Positions 1 to 9,721 of a DNA stretch of 64,000 nucleotides are shown in pieces. The notes beneath the pieces are model-generated. The model was not told the origin of the DNA, searched no databases, and saw only the letters and a program-made list of their open reading frames with translations. Both the position numbers and the translations under genes were made by a program. The stretch comes from Thiosocius sp963759055 (lineage in GTDB: Bacteria > Pseudomonadota > Gammaproteobacteria > Chromatiales > Chromatiaceae), in contig CAVWYD010000032.1 in the NCBI GenBank assembly GCA_963759055.1, forward strand, positions 62,001-126,000, read 5' to 3'. How positions within the stretch are numbered: position 1 is the first letter of the stretch; each line of letters opens with the position of its first letter.

Positions 1-2212
1 CGGCTACGACTGGGAGCGTGAACTCGCCACCTGCAGCCCGGACTACTATCGCTGGGAGCAATGGCTGTTTGCACGCCTGATCGACAAGGGCCTGGCCTAC
101 CGCAAGACAGCCACGGTCAACTGGGACCCCGTAGATCAGACAGTTCTGGCCAACGAACAGGTGATCGATGGCAAGGGTTGGCGCTCGGGCGCCGAGGTCG
201 AAAAGCGCGATATCGAGCAGTGGTTTATCCGTATCACTGACTACGCCCAGGAACTCCTGGACGACCTAGACAAACTGCCCGGCTGGCCGGAGCAGGTGAT
301 CACCATGCAACGCAACTGGATCGGGCGCTCGCTGGGCGTTCAGATGCGATTCGCAATCGAGGGTGCACAACCGGGCGTAGACGATACCCTCGAGATCTAT
401 ACCACGCGTCCGGATACCCTGATGGGGGTAACCTATGTCGCGGTCGCCGCGGAACACCCGCTGGCCCTGCGTGCCGCTGAAGATAGCCCCGCCATCGCAA
501 GCTTCGTGGAGGAATGCAGGCAGGGCGGCGTCACCGAGGCCGAACTCGAGACCATGGAGAAGAAGGGCATCCCCCTCGGGATCAATGCCCAGCACCCGGT
601 CAGCGGAGACAGCGTACCGATCTACGCCGCCAACTTTGTTCTGATGGGTTATGGCACCGGTGCGGTGATGGCGGTGCCCGCGCATGATCAGCGCGACTGG
701 GAATTCGCAGAGAAATACGGCATTCCGAAAAAACAGGTTATCTTCTGTCCCGAAGGGCATGACTGCAGCATCGACGAAGCGGCATACCTGGAGAAGGGTG
801 TGCTGGCCAGCTCCAAGCCTTTCGACGGGCTGACATCCGATGCAGCATTCGACGCCATCGCGGCCTGGCTGGAGAAACACAACAGGGGTGCAAAGAAGGT
901 CAACTTCCGGCTGCGCGACTGGGGCGTCTCGCGTCAGCGCTACTGGGGCTGTCCCATCCCGGTGATCCACAAGGCCGATGGTTCGATCGAAGCGGCCAGC
1001 GAGTTTCCTGTGCGTCTGCCCGAAGACGTCGTGGTCGACGGCACGGGATCACCGCTGAAAAAGATGCCCGAATTCTATGATCTGGGCAATGGCGACCAAC
1101 GCGAGACAGACACCTTCGACACCTTCTTTGAGTCGAGCTGGTACTACGCGCGTTATTGCTGTCCGGACGCCGATCAAAGCATGCTCGATGAACGCGCGAA
1201 TTACTGGCTGCCTGTGGACCAGTATGTCGGCGGCATAGAGCACGCCATCCTGCACCTCCTTTATGCCCGCTTTTTCAACAAGCTGATGAGAGACGAGGGT
1301 CTGGTCGATTGTGCAGAGCCTTTCACGCGGCTCCTGACCCAGGGCATGGTCATTGCGGAAACCTACTACCGCGCCAATTCGGATGGCTCCAGGGAGTGGT
1401 TCAACCCGGCCGACGTGGAGGTTGAACGCGACGAAAAGGGCCGCACCGTTCGAGCGGTCGCCAGGTCTGACGGCGAACCCGTCACCCCGGGCGGGGTCGA
1501 GAAGATGGCGAAATCGAAGAACAACGGCGTCGATCCACAGGCCCTGATCGATCGCTACGGCGCCGACACCGTGCGCCTGTACACCATGTTCACTGCGCCA
1601 CCGGAGCAGTCACTCGAGTGGTCGGACGAAGGTGTCGAGGGGGCGCACCGCTTCCTCAAGCGCCTGTGGGCGCTGGGCGTGCGCCTCGCCGAAAATGCCC
1701 AGGTCGCAGCGGGCAACCCGGATGGCAGCCCGGAGGTGCGGCGCGAGGTGCACACGGCACTTCAGAAGGCATTGTTCGATTATGAGCGTCAGCAATACAA
1801 CACGGTGGTTTCTGCCTGTATGACCATGGTCAACTCTTTGAACAGGTTGGACGATTCCCCTGCCGCCGATGCCATGCTGCGCGAAGGTATCGGCATCATC
1901 CTGCGCCTGCTGTCGCCGATCGCGCCACATATCACGCATGCGATGTGGAAGGAGCTCGATTTTGGTGATGATATGCACGCGGCAGGCTGGCCCAGTGTGG
2001 ATGAATCGGCGCTGGTATCCGACAGGGTCGCCTACGTGGTGCAGGTCAACGGCAAGATGCGTGGCAAGATCGAGGTACCCGCGGACGCCAACAAGGAGAC
2101 CGTTGAACAGGCCGCCCGCAACAATGAAAATGTGCGCCGCTTCACCGAAGGGCTGACGGTGCGCAAGGTCATCGTGGTACCGGGCAAACTGATCAATATC
2201 GTGGCCAACTGA
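1..2212 (+). CDS. leuS: Leucine-tRNA ligase, 5' truncated by window edge
   Basis: Class I aminoacyl-tRNA synthetase that charges tRNA-Leu in the cytoplasm. The reading frame is open from base 2, so the N-terminal Rossmann half with the HIGH motif lies outside the window. The editing domain (TTRPDTLMG, about 80 residues after the first in-frame ATG at 161) and the class I signature KMAKSKNNG near 1500 are intact. The anticodon-binding and C-terminal domains end in the usual LeuS tail (VNGKMRGKIEVPAD, then RKVIVVPGKLINIV). It is followed after 14 bases by lptE, the usual gammaproteobacterial order. Function is certain; only the start is missing. Confidence 0.97.
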   Translation, partial: GYDWERELATCSPDYYRWEQWLFARLIDKGLAYRKTATVNWDPVDQTVLANEQVIDGKGWRSGAEVEKRDIEQWFIRITDYAQELLDDLDKLPGWPEQVITMQRNWIGRSLGVQMRFAIEGAQPGVDDTLEIYTTRPDTLMGVTYVAVAAEHPLALRAAEDSPAIASFVEECRQGGVTEAELETMEKKGIPLGINAQHPVSGDSVPIYAANFVLMGYGTGAVMAVPAHDQRDWEFAEKYGIPKKQVIFCPEGHDCSIDEAAYLEKGVLASSKPFDGLTSDAAFDAIAAWLEKHNRGAKKVNFRLRDWGVSRQRYWGCPIPVIHKADGSIEAASEFPVRLPEDVVVDGTGSPLKKMPEFYDLGNGDQRETDTFDTFFESSWYYARYCCPDADQSMLDERANYWLPVDQYVGGIEHAILHLLYARFFNKLMRDEGLVDCAEPFTRLLTQGMVIAETYYRANSDGSREWFNPADVEVERDEKGRTVRAVARSDGEPVTPGGVEKMAKSKNNGVDPQALIDRYGADTVRLYTMFTAPPEQSLEWSDEGVEGAHRFLKRLWALGVRLAENAQVAAGNPDGSPEVRREVHTALQKALFDYERQQYNTVVSACMTMVNSLNRLDDSPAADAMLREGIGIILRLLSPIAPHITHAMWKELDFGDDMHAAGWPSVDESALVSDRVAYVVQVNGKMRGKIEVPADANKETVEQAARNNENVRRFTEGLTVRKVIVVPGKLINIVAN

Positions 2213-2226
2213 CGGAGCTACCGAAG

Positions 2227-2754
2227 ATGTTCAAGAAACCTGCTCATTACCCGGCCACTACCTGTTTCTTATTGGCGCTTGCCGTGCTGTCGATCTCCGC
2301 TTGCGGATTCCAGCCACGCGGGCAGGCGATGAGCCTGGCTGGCGTACCCAATCCGGTGCACATCAGTGGCATCGCCTCTTTTTCTGACCTGTACCGAGAG
2401 CTCTACCGACAGCTGCAGATCGCCGGCGCCCAGATTGTGCCAACCGTCGCCGAGAGCGCGTCCACGCTGCACATCACAGATGTCGAGCAGGATGCTCGCC
2501 TGCTGTCGGTAAACAGCCGCAACAAGGCCGTGGAATACGAACTCATCGAGGCCGCAACCTTTTCCCTGCGCACCGCGAACGGCCGGGAACTCGTCACGCC
2601 CCAGCAGCTGCGTGTGCTGCGTATTCAATACATACCGGAGATCGAGGTGCTCGGCAGTGGCCGGGAGGCCGAGCTGTTGCGCCAGGACATGCGTGAAGAG
2701 CTCGCCGGGCGCATCGTCCGACGGCTGACCGCGCAGCGCAAAGCGGCGGAATGA
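2227..2754 (+). CDS. lptE: LPS-assembly lipoprotein LptE
   Basis: Outer-membrane lipoprotein that plugs the LptD barrel in lipopolysaccharide export. The 175-residue product begins with a signal peptide ending in the lipobox ISAC followed by GFQPRG, the hallmark start of mature LptE. The remainder is low in sequence conservation but has the expected length and acidic/basic C-terminus. It lies between leuS and holA, the conserved position of this gene, with only 7 bases before holA, so the three are probably one operon. The call rests on lipobox plus synteny. Confidence 0.93.
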   Translation: MFKKPAHYPATTCFLLALAVLSISACGFQPRGQAMSLAGVPNPVHISGIASFSDLYRELYRQLQIAGAQIVPTVAESASTLHITDVEQDARLLSVNSRNKAVEYELIEAATFSLRTANGRELVTPQQLRVLRIQYIPEIEVLGSGREAELLRQDMREELAGRIVRRLTAQRKAAE

Positions 2755-2761
2755 GCCCCCG

Positions 2762-3778
2762 ATGCGGGTCTACCCCGACAAGCTGAGCGGCCACCTGGGG
2801 CAACAACTTGCGCCGGCCTACCTGGTCAGCGGTGATGAGCCCCTGCAATTGGGCGAATGCTGCGACGCCATCCGCGCCGCAGCACGCGGCGCCGGACATA
2901 CGACACGCGAGGTGTTGGAGGTCGGTGCCGGCTTCGATTGGCAGCAACTGACTGCCGAGGCCGCGGCATTCTCGCTGTTCGCTGAGAAAAAAATCATCGA
3001 CCTGCGCATTCCGAACGGCAAACCGGGCGCCGAGGGCAGCAAGACCCTTATCGCGTATTGCAGCAACCCCCCTCCGGACACACTGTTACTTTTGACCCTG
3101 CCAAAAATCGACCGTCAGCAACAGAACAGCAAATGGTTCAAGGCGCTTGATGCCCTGGGGGTGGTCGTCCAGGTCTGGCCGATCGACCCTCAGCGTCTGC
3201 CCGGTTGGATCGATCACCGCCTCCAGGCAGTCGGTATCCAGCCGTCGCGCGAGGCGGTGCGAATTCTGGCAGACCAGGTCGAGGGCAATCTGCTGGCCGC
3301 ACGCCAGGAGATCGAAAAGCTGCTGCTCCTGCATGGCCAGGGCCCGCTCGACGCCGACCAGTTGGCGGCCGCAGTCTCAGACAGCGCCCGCTATGACGTG
3401 TTCGAACTGGTCGACAGTGCCCTGCGTGGTGAGGCACCGCGATGTCTTCACATCATCGACGGCCTGCGCGGCGAAGGCGTCGCGGCAGCAGTGGTTCTCT
3501 GGGCCCTGCACCGCGAGGTTCGCAGCATGGCGCAGATATCCGCTGATGTCGCCAAGGGCCTCAGTCCCGAGCACGCCATCGGGCGTGCCAAGGTTTTCAG
3601 CAAGCGGACAACCCTGGTACGCCAGGCCCTTTCACACCTGCGTACCGCTCAATGGCTGGCCCTGCTGGATCGTTGCCAGCAGGCCGACTCCGCAATCAAA
3701 GGGCTGGGCAGTCAGCAGCCCTGGCTGCTGCTGGAAGACATTGCGCTCGGCATGAGCGGACAGCGTTCGCGCCTCTGA
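2762..3778 (+). CDS. holA: DNA polymerase III subunit delta
   Basis: Delta subunit of the clamp-loader complex, which opens the beta sliding clamp. The product is 338 residues, close to the usual 340. It starts MRVYPDKLSGHL and has the AYLVSGDEPLQL segment, followed by the degenerate AAA+ domains and the C-terminal helical collar. It closely follows lptE. In related genomes this operon continues into proA/nadD, but here an unrelated minus-strand cluster follows. Confidence 0.95.
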   Translation: MRVYPDKLSGHLGQQLAPAYLVSGDEPLQLGECCDAIRAAARGAGHTTREVLEVGAGFDWQQLTAEAAAFSLFAEKKIIDLRIPNGKPGAEGSKTLIAYCSNPPPDTLLLLTLPKIDRQQQNSKWFKALDALGVVVQVWPIDPQRLPGWIDHRLQAVGIQPSREAVRILADQVEGNLLAARQEIEKLLLLHGQGPLDADQLAAAVSDSARYDVFELVDSALRGEAPRCLHIIDGLRGEGVAAAVVLWALHREVRSMAQISADVAKGLSPEHAIGRAKVFSKRTTLVRQALSHLRTAQWLALLDRCQQADSAIKGLGSQQPWLLLEDIALGMSGQRSRL

Positions 3779-3790
3779 GATCCCCAGCGA

Positions 3791-4741
3791 TCAGGCGGTC
3801 TCATTCAGCTGGATGGGAGGCGGAAAAAAGGTCTCGGCCAGATGGGCATGAAATCTCGCGATATCGATCTGCAGCTCGTCGATGAACTCGTGCAGTGACG
3901 CCTGGTTCATTGCACCCACGTTGATCTTGAGCAACTTCCTTTTGAATGCGCGAATACCGCGTGTTGCCGGCCCTGACTTATCCAAGCCCCACACGCTTTC
4001 GTCGACGGCATCGAGACAATGCATGAATGAGCGCGGGAAACTCGCATCGTGAAACAGGAAGGTCAGCACATCGGGGCGGCTGACACGAATCGCCACCTGA
4101 CGCCGGTAGGCCTGATATCCGTTCAGTGAGCGCAGCACGCTGATCCATTGCAGGGTGTCCAGTGAGCGCGACTCCAGCAGATCGTCCGGAAACAGATCGG
4201 TAGAGCGCACATCGATGATGCGGGTGGTCATATCGGCACGCTCGAGATTGCGGCCCAGTCGTGCAAAATGCCAGGCCTCGTCACGGTACATGACCGAGCC
4301 CAGCAGCCCGGTAATACCCTGCGAACCGGTGATGATGCCATCCAGAAAATTATCCCTTCCGCCCTTGGTCAGGCCGGACTGGATGTTCTCCTTGGCGAAA
4401 AGGTGCAACTCGTTGAGCCGTTCCCAGCATTGACGTGGGAGGATCTCGCGTACAGTCCGAGAGTTTTCACGCGCGGCGGCCAGTGAACTGAGTATGGAAC
4501 CGGGATTGCTGGCATCGCCGATCAGGAAACGCACGATATTGCGCTCATTGGGCTCCCGGTCCACGGCAACGAAATGCTCACGCAGTCCCGTGATGTCCAC
4601 CAACGGCTCCCAGCCGGGCTCGATCCCTCGTGGCGTATCCAGCACCAGATGAGAATTGACCCGCACCAGGCGGGCCGTGTTTTCGGCACGTTCCACATAA
4701 CGGGCGAGCCAGTAAATATTTTCTGCAACGCGCGACAGCAT
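3791..4741 (-). CDS. Alpha-E domain protein (DUF403)
   Basis: All-helical alpha-E protein of 316 residues, starting MLSRVAENIYWLARYVERAENTARL, with conserved acidic/Arg motifs (RAEN near 18-21, ERADMTTRI in the middle). Family knowledge: alpha-E proteins almost always accompany circularly permuted ATP-grasp enzymes and are proposed to take part in synthesis or transfer of a peptide; no reaction is established. The gene begins 12 bases after the ATP-grasp stop and is the last of a three-gene minus-strand operon. Family is certain, function unknown. Confidence 0.9.
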   Translation of the reverse strand: MLSRVAENIYWLARYVERAENTARLVRVNSHLVLDTPRGIEPGWEPLVDITGLREHFVAVDREPNERNIVRFLIGDASNPGSILSSLAAARENSRTVREILPRQCWERLNELHLFAKENIQSGLTKGGRDNFLDGIITGSQGITGLLGSVMYRDEAWHFARLGRNLERADMTTRIIDVRSTDLFPDDLLESRSLDTLQWISVLRSLNGYQAYRRQVAIRVSRPDVLTFLFHDASFPRSFMHCLDAVDESVWGLDKSGPATRGIRAFKRKLLKINVGAMNQASLHEFIDELQIDIARFHAHLAETFFPPPIQLNETA

Positions 4742-4753
4742 GTATGTCCCCTG

Positions 4754-6205
4754 CTATTTGCCGGTGTCCACGATCCAGGTGTCTTTGGAGCCGCCGCCCT
4801 GGGAGGAATTGACCACCAGGGACCCCTTGCGCAAAGCGACCCGGGTCAGCCCGCCCGTGGTCACTGAGACATCCCGCCCACTCAGGATAAAGGGCCGCAG
4901 GTCGACATGTCGTGGTTCGAGTGAATGGCCGACGACGGTCGGAACCGTCGAGATGCCCAGGGTCGGCTGGGCAATGTAGTTGCGTGGATTGCGTTTGATC
5001 AGGCCTTCAAACTGCTTGCGCTCGGCCTTGGTCGCCCGCGGGCCGATCAGCATGCCATAACCACCCGATTCGTTGGCCGGCTTGACCACCAGCTCGTCGA
5101 GGTGCGCCAACACATACTGGCGCTCTTCCGCATACATGCAGCGGTAGGTCGGGACATTCGGGATCCCGGGCTCCTCGTCGAGATAATAGCGAATGATGTC
5201 CGGTACAAAGGCATAGACCACCTTGTCGTCTGCCACCCCGGCGCCCGGTGCATTGGCCAGACCCACATTACCGGCCTTCCAGGCCCGCATCAGTCCCGGT
5301 ACGCCGAGCGCAGAGTCCTCGCGAAACACCTCAGGATCGATGAACTCGTCATCAATCCGACGATAGATCACATCGACCCGCTCCGGGCCCGAAACGGTGC
5401 GCATATAGACGCAATCGTCCTTCTCGACGAACAGGTCGCGACCCTCGACCAATTCGGCCCCCATCTCCATGGCCAGATAGGCGTGCTCAAAATAGGCGGA
5501 GTTGTAGATACCCGGGGTCAGGACCGCCACCTTGGGACGCTTCAGCTTGCGCGGTGACAACGCCGCCAGCATCTCGTACAGCTGGGTCGGATAGTCATCG
5601 ACCGGCAGGGGGGCATAGGATTCGAACAGCTCCGGGAAAACGCGCTTGGTGACCAGCCGGTTCTCAAGCATGTACGAAACGCCGGAGGGCACGCGCAGGT
5701 TGTCCTCCAGCACGAACATAGTACCGTCGGCGTCGCGCACCAGATCGGAACCACAGATGTGCGCCCAGACCCCCAGTGGCGGTTTCACCCCGACGCACTG
5801 GGGCCGAAAGTTCTTGGACTCCGCCAGTACCTCGGCGGGAAAGACGCCGTCACTGATGATCTTCTGATCGTGGTAGAGGTCGTCGATGAAGAGGTTCAGT
5901 GCCCGGACGCGCTGCTTCAGCCCGGCCTCCACGCCGTCCCATTCCTTTTTTTCGATGATCCGGGGCACGATGTCGAACGGCCAGTTGCGGTCGATCATGC
6001 CCTCATCTTCGTTATACACGGTAAAGGTAATGCCCATTGCCTTGATCGCGAGATCGGCAGCGGCCTGGCGCGTGGCCAGTTCGCCGTCGTTCATGCGGCG
6101 AAACAGCCCGATCAGTTCCTTGGCCGATGGCCGCGCACGATTCTTGCGCGCCATCATCTCGTCGAAAAACGGATCAGGGTCGTACTCTGTAAGCTGTATT
6201 GGCAT
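4754..6205 (-). CDS. Circularly permuted ATP-grasp ligase
   Basis: Predicted ATP-dependent carboxylate-amine/peptide ligase of the circularly permuted ATP-grasp family (DUF404/DUF407), 483 residues. The start is placed at the ATG at 6205 (MPIQLTEYDPDPFFDEM), with an AGGA box about 8 bases upstream. A longer frame to 6289 would run into the preceding gene. Visible family motifs are HICGSDLVRDADG followed by FVLEDNLRVPSGVSYM, and VVKPANESGGYGM near the C-terminus (nucleotide-binding strand). It is flanked by the alpha-E and transglutaminase genes, an association known across bacteria. Substrate is unknown. Confidence 0.9.
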   Translation of the reverse strand: MPIQLTEYDPDPFFDEMMARKNRARPSAKELIGLFRRMNDGELATRQAAADLAIKAMGITFTVYNEDEGMIDRNWPFDIVPRIIEKKEWDGVEAGLKQRVRALNLFIDDLYHDQKIISDGVFPAEVLAESKNFRPQCVGVKPPLGVWAHICGSDLVRDADGTMFVLEDNLRVPSGVSYMLENRLVTKRVFPELFESYAPLPVDDYPTQLYEMLAALSPRKLKRPKVAVLTPGIYNSAYFEHAYLAMEMGAELVEGRDLFVEKDDCVYMRTVSGPERVDVIYRRIDDEFIDPEVFREDSALGVPGLMRAWKAGNVGLANAPGAGVADDKVVYAFVPDIIRYYLDEEPGIPNVPTYRCMYAEERQYVLAHLDELVVKPANESGGYGMLIGPRATKAERKQFEGLIKRNPRNYIAQPTLGISTVPTVVGHSLEPRHVDLRPFILSGRDVSVTTGGLTRVALRKGSLVVNSSQGGGSKDTWIVDTGK

Positions 6206-6231
6206 GGATTTGTCCTGACTGACGACCAGCC

Positions 6232-9200
6232 TCAATCGCCTCGGCTGGGGCTGGAGAAGCGTAGGTCCAAAGTGTAGGGGTGTTCGCATTGGCGGACCTC
6301 GTCAGGCACTCGCACCTTCCCGGCACTGTGTCCGATAGGCCAAAATCGTGCCAATCGCCGCGACTCGGCCTCATAAGCGTTCACCGGCAGGGCGTCATAG
6401 CTGCGCCCGCCCGGATGCGATACGAAATAGGTACAGCCGCCCAACGAGCGATCTGACCAGGTGTCCAGAAGCTCAAAGGTCAGGGGGGCATGCACCGGAA
6501 TGGTCGGATGCAGACCGGACGGAGGATTCCAGGCCTTGTAACGTACGCCGGCGACGAACTCACCGCGCTCACCCGTGCACCGTAATGGCACACGCCGGCC
6601 ATTGCATGCCACAACATGGCGCGCGTCTGTCATGCCGCGCACCTTGACCTGCAGACGTTCGACCGACGAATCGACGAAGCGCGCCGTACCCTGACCGGTG
6701 ACCTCCTCGCCCAGCACGTTCCAGGGTTCCACCGCAAAGCGCAGCTCCATCTCGATATCATCGACATTGATAGTGCCATAACGCGGATAGCGAAACTCGA
6801 CGAAGGGATCGAACCATTCGTTCTCGATCGGGTAACCCCAGCGCTGCAGATCGGCAACCACGTCGGCCATGTCGCGTTGCACATAGTGCGGCAGCATGAA
6901 GCGGTCGTGCAGCTCGGTGCCCCAGGGAACAGGGGCCTGCTCGTAGGGCTGCTGCCAGAAACGCGAAACCAGGGAACGCAGCAACAGCCCCTGGACCATG
7001 GCCATGCGTGAGTGCGGCGGCATCTCGAAACCGCGGAACTCGACCAGGCCGAGACGCCCGGTCGCCGAATCCGGCGAATACAGCTTGTCGATACAGAACT
7101 CGGATCGATGCGTGTTGCCGGTCATGTCAGCCAAAAGGTTGCGCAGCACGCGGTCGACCAGCCAGGGCGCCGGCACCTCGCCCTTGGGCAGCTGCTGCAT
7201 GGCGATATTCAGCTCGTAGAGACTGTCATCGCGCGCCTCATCCACCCGGGGCGCCTGCGATGTCGGGCCGACGAACATACCCGAGAACAGATACGACAAG
7301 GCCGGGTGGTTTTGCCAGTAACGTACCAGACTGCCGAGCACCTGCGGGTTGCGCAGCATCGGACTGTCGGCCGGGCTTGGTCCGCCTAGGGTCACGTGAT
7401 TGCCGCCGCCTGTACCCGTATGGCGACCGTCCAGCATGAATTTTTCAGTTCCCAGCCGTGAAAGCCGCGCCTCTTCGTAGAGGACCTCCGTGTTGTCGAC
7501 CATTTCCTGCCAACTGCGGGCCGGATGCACGTTGACCTCGATGACACCCGGATCCGGCGTCACCGAAAAACGCTTCAGACGCGGATCGTGGGGCGCCGGA
7601 TAGCCCTCCAGCACGATCGCCTGTCCCAGCTCGCGTGCCGTCGCCTCGATCTCGGTGACCAGATCGAGCCAGTGTGTAACGTCTTCGAGCGGTGGCAGGA
7701 ATACATGGAGATTACCCTCACGCGCCTCCAGCGCCATCGCCGTGCGCACAAAATAACGACCTTCATGCCCGGCATCCGCCAGGCCCTGCTCACTCAGGCC
7801 ATGTCCATGAAGGGTGTCCGAAGGCACGCCGGCCTGCCAACTGGTGTAGCGTGACGAAACCTCTCCCGCACCGCGGCTGGGACCCGCACCCGGCAGGGCG
7901 CTGCGCTCGGCAAAGGGATCGGTTGGGTGCAGCTTCTGGCGTGCTTCTTCCTCTTCCCAGATCAGGGCATCCAGCGGCAGGCGCAGACCCATTGGAGAAT
8001 CGCCGGGTAGCAGGAACATATGGCCACGACGGAAGGTCCAGGCCGAGCTGATCCATGCCCCGGCATCCGTGTCCCAGCCGAGCGGGAGCGCATAGCCCAC
8101 AGTTTCGTCCAACCCCCGCTCAAACAGGCGGCGCAGGCGCACGCGCTCGAGCTTGTCCGAAACCTTACTGTTCAGAACATCGATGTTATCGGGCAGGGTG
8201 CCCTCTTTCCACAGGTAGTACAGAACATCTTCATAACCCGGCTCGACGTTGTTTGCGGGCACCCCGAGACGGGTTGCCAGTCGGCGCGCAAATGCGTTCA
8301 CCGCCTCGCCGTCAGTGCTACCGCCACTGGTCGGGTCGGCCAACAGCGCCTGATCACGCCAGACCGGCTCGCCATCCTCGCGCCACAGGCAACTCAGGGC
8401 CCATCGCGGCAGTGGCTCACCCGGGTACCATTTGCCCTGCCCATGATGCAGAACCCCACCTTGCGAAAAACGCCCCCAGAGCCGACGCAGCAGGGCCTCG
8501 GCACGTTCGCGCTTGTGCGGACCCAGTGCGGCGGTATTCCATTCGGCACCGTCCATATCGTCGATCGAGACGAAGGTCGGTTCGCCGCCCATGGTCAGGC
8601 GCACATCGTTCGCCGTCAGCTCTGCATCGACCCGCTCACCCAGCGCCATTACCGCGGCCCATTGGTCGTCGGTGTATGGCAGGGTGACCCGCGGATCCTC
8701 ATGGATACGGGTCACTTCGTTCAGAAACTTGAACTCCACCTCGCTCTTGTCGACGGCACCGGTTACTGGCGCCGCGCTGACAAAATCCGGTGTGCAGGCG
8801 AGCGGGATGTGTCCCTCGCCGGCCAAAAGGCCGGAGGTGGGATCGAGGCCGATCCAGCCCGCCCCGGGAACATAGATCTCCGTCCATGCATGCAGGTCGG
8901 TAAAATCCGCGCTGGGTCCGGAGGGGCCGTCGAGCGACTCCTGGTCTGGCGCCAGTTGCACCAGATAGCCGGACACAAACCGGGCTGCCAGTCCAAGGTG
9001 ACGCGCAATCTGGACCAGCAGCCAGGCAGTGTCGCGACAAGAGCCCTTGCACAGCTCCAGCGTCTCTTCGCAGGTCTGCACCCCCGGCTCCATGCGCACC
9101 ACATAACCGATTCCCTCCTGCACCTTCCTGTTGAGTGCAACCAGAAAATCGTTCATCTCGACCGGTTCGCGCGAAATACCCTGCACCCATTCGGTGAGGC

Positions 9201-9576
9201 GTGGCCCAGATTCGGTGCACTCAAAATAGGGTTTTAATTCTTTGTGCAGCTGTTTCGGGTAACTGAACGGAAATTTTTCGGCGTATTCCTCGACGAAGAA
9301 ATCGAACGGATTGACGGTGACCATCTCGACCACCATGCCGACATCGACCACCATCTTGCGGGTCTTTTCGGAGAACACGTAACGCGCGACGAAATTCCCG
9401 AAAGGATCCTGCTGCCAGTTCAGAAAGTGTTCTTCAGGCTCCACCTTCAGCGAATATTCATGCACCGGCGCGCGTGTATGCGGCGCCGGGCGGAGACGAA
9501 TCTGGTGGGGTGACAGCGAGACACTGCGATCGAACAGATACTCGGTTCTGTGGCGGATGGCCACCCGGATGGACAT
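6232..9576 (-). CDS. Large transglutaminase-like protein with DUF2126 domain
   Basis: A 1114-residue protein. Residues 1-90 match the bacterial transglutaminase N-terminal region. The papain-like core follows with a full triad: Cys180 in GSCRDTAW, His229 in LHAWTEI, Asp245 in GLDPTSG. From about 330 to the end is the DUF2126 region (LTMGGEPTFVSIDDMDGAEWN near its start). Family knowledge: such proteins act as thiol peptidases or amidases and occur with ATP-grasp/alpha-E genes. It is first in the minus-strand operon; an AGGA box precedes the ATG. No signal peptide is seen, so it is probably cytoplasmic. Confidence 0.9.
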   Translation of the reverse strand: MSIRVAIRHRTEYLFDRSVSLSPHQIRLRPAPHTRAPVHEYSLKVEPEEHFLNWQQDPFGNFVARYVFSEKTRKMVVDVGMVVEMVTVNPFDFFVEEYAEKFPFSYPKQLHKELKPYFECTESGPRLTEWVQGISREPVEMNDFLVALNRKVQEGIGYVVRMEPGVQTCEETLELCKGSCRDTAWLLVQIARHLGLAARFVSGYLVQLAPDQESLDGPSGPSADFTDLHAWTEIYVPGAGWIGLDPTSGLLAGEGHIPLACTPDFVSAAPVTGAVDKSEVEFKFLNEVTRIHEDPRVTLPYTDDQWAAVMALGERVDAELTANDVRLTMGGEPTFVSIDDMDGAEWNTAALGPHKRERAEALLRRLWGRFSQGGVLHHGQGKWYPGEPLPRWALSCLWREDGEPVWRDQALLADPTSGGSTDGEAVNAFARRLATRLGVPANNVEPGYEDVLYYLWKEGTLPDNIDVLNSKVSDKLERVRLRRLFERGLDETVGYALPLGWDTDAGAWISSAWTFRRGHMFLLPGDSPMGLRLPLDALIWEEEEARQKLHPTDPFAERSALPGAGPSRGAGEVSSRYTSWQAGVPSDTLHGHGLSEQGLADAGHEGRYFVRTAMALEAREGNLHVFLPPLEDVTHWLDLVTEIEATARELGQAIVLEGYPAPHDPRLKRFSVTPDPGVIEVNVHPARSWQEMVDNTEVLYEEARLSRLGTEKFMLDGRHTGTGGGNHVTLGGPSPADSPMLRNPQVLGSLVRYWQNHPALSYLFSGMFVGPTSQAPRVDEARDDSLYELNIAMQQLPKGEVPAPWLVDRVLRNLLADMTGNTHRSEFCIDKLYSPDSATGRLGLVEFRGFEMPPHSRMAMVQGLLLRSLVSRFWQQPYEQAPVPWGTELHDRFMLPHYVQRDMADVVADLQRWGYPIENEWFDPFVEFRYPRYGTINVDDIEMELRFAVEPWNVLGEEVTGQGTARFVDSSVERLQVKVRGMTDARHVVACNGRRVPLRCTGERGEFVAGVRYKAWNPPSGLHPTIPVHAPLTFELLDTWSDRSLGGCTYFVSHPGGRSYDALPVNAYEAESRRLARFWPIGHSAGKVRVPDEVRQCEHPYTLDLRFSSPSRGD

Positions 9577-9670
9577 GGGGCTTCCTCAGCTTGAATGCCT
9601 AGCAAATGGGCAATGATAGTGCCGAAATCAGTCGCGTGGGGCCACCTGCAAAAAATGGGGCTTCCACAGC
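9575..9670. repeat. Pair of 16-bp direct repeats in the divergent promoter region
   Basis: ATGGGGCTTCC(T/A)CAGC occurs at 9575-9590 and again at 9655-9670, 80 bases apart with one mismatch. The first copy overlaps the transglutaminase start codon and its ribosome-binding site. The second lies 52 bases before the Anbu start. A weak plus-strand promoter candidate (TTGAAT at 9591, GATAGT at 9615, spacer 18) lies between them. A shared regulator site is possible but unproven. Confidence 0.4.
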
Positions 9671-9721
9671 GGCACGATTTCGCCCCATACTTGTCCCGGA
9701 ACAACAGCCCGGATTCCTTCG

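Noticed and set aside
8020..9237. 405-codon plus-strand frame inside the transglutaminase gene
   Set aside because: Shadow of a well-supported 1114-residue gene with full catalytic triad.
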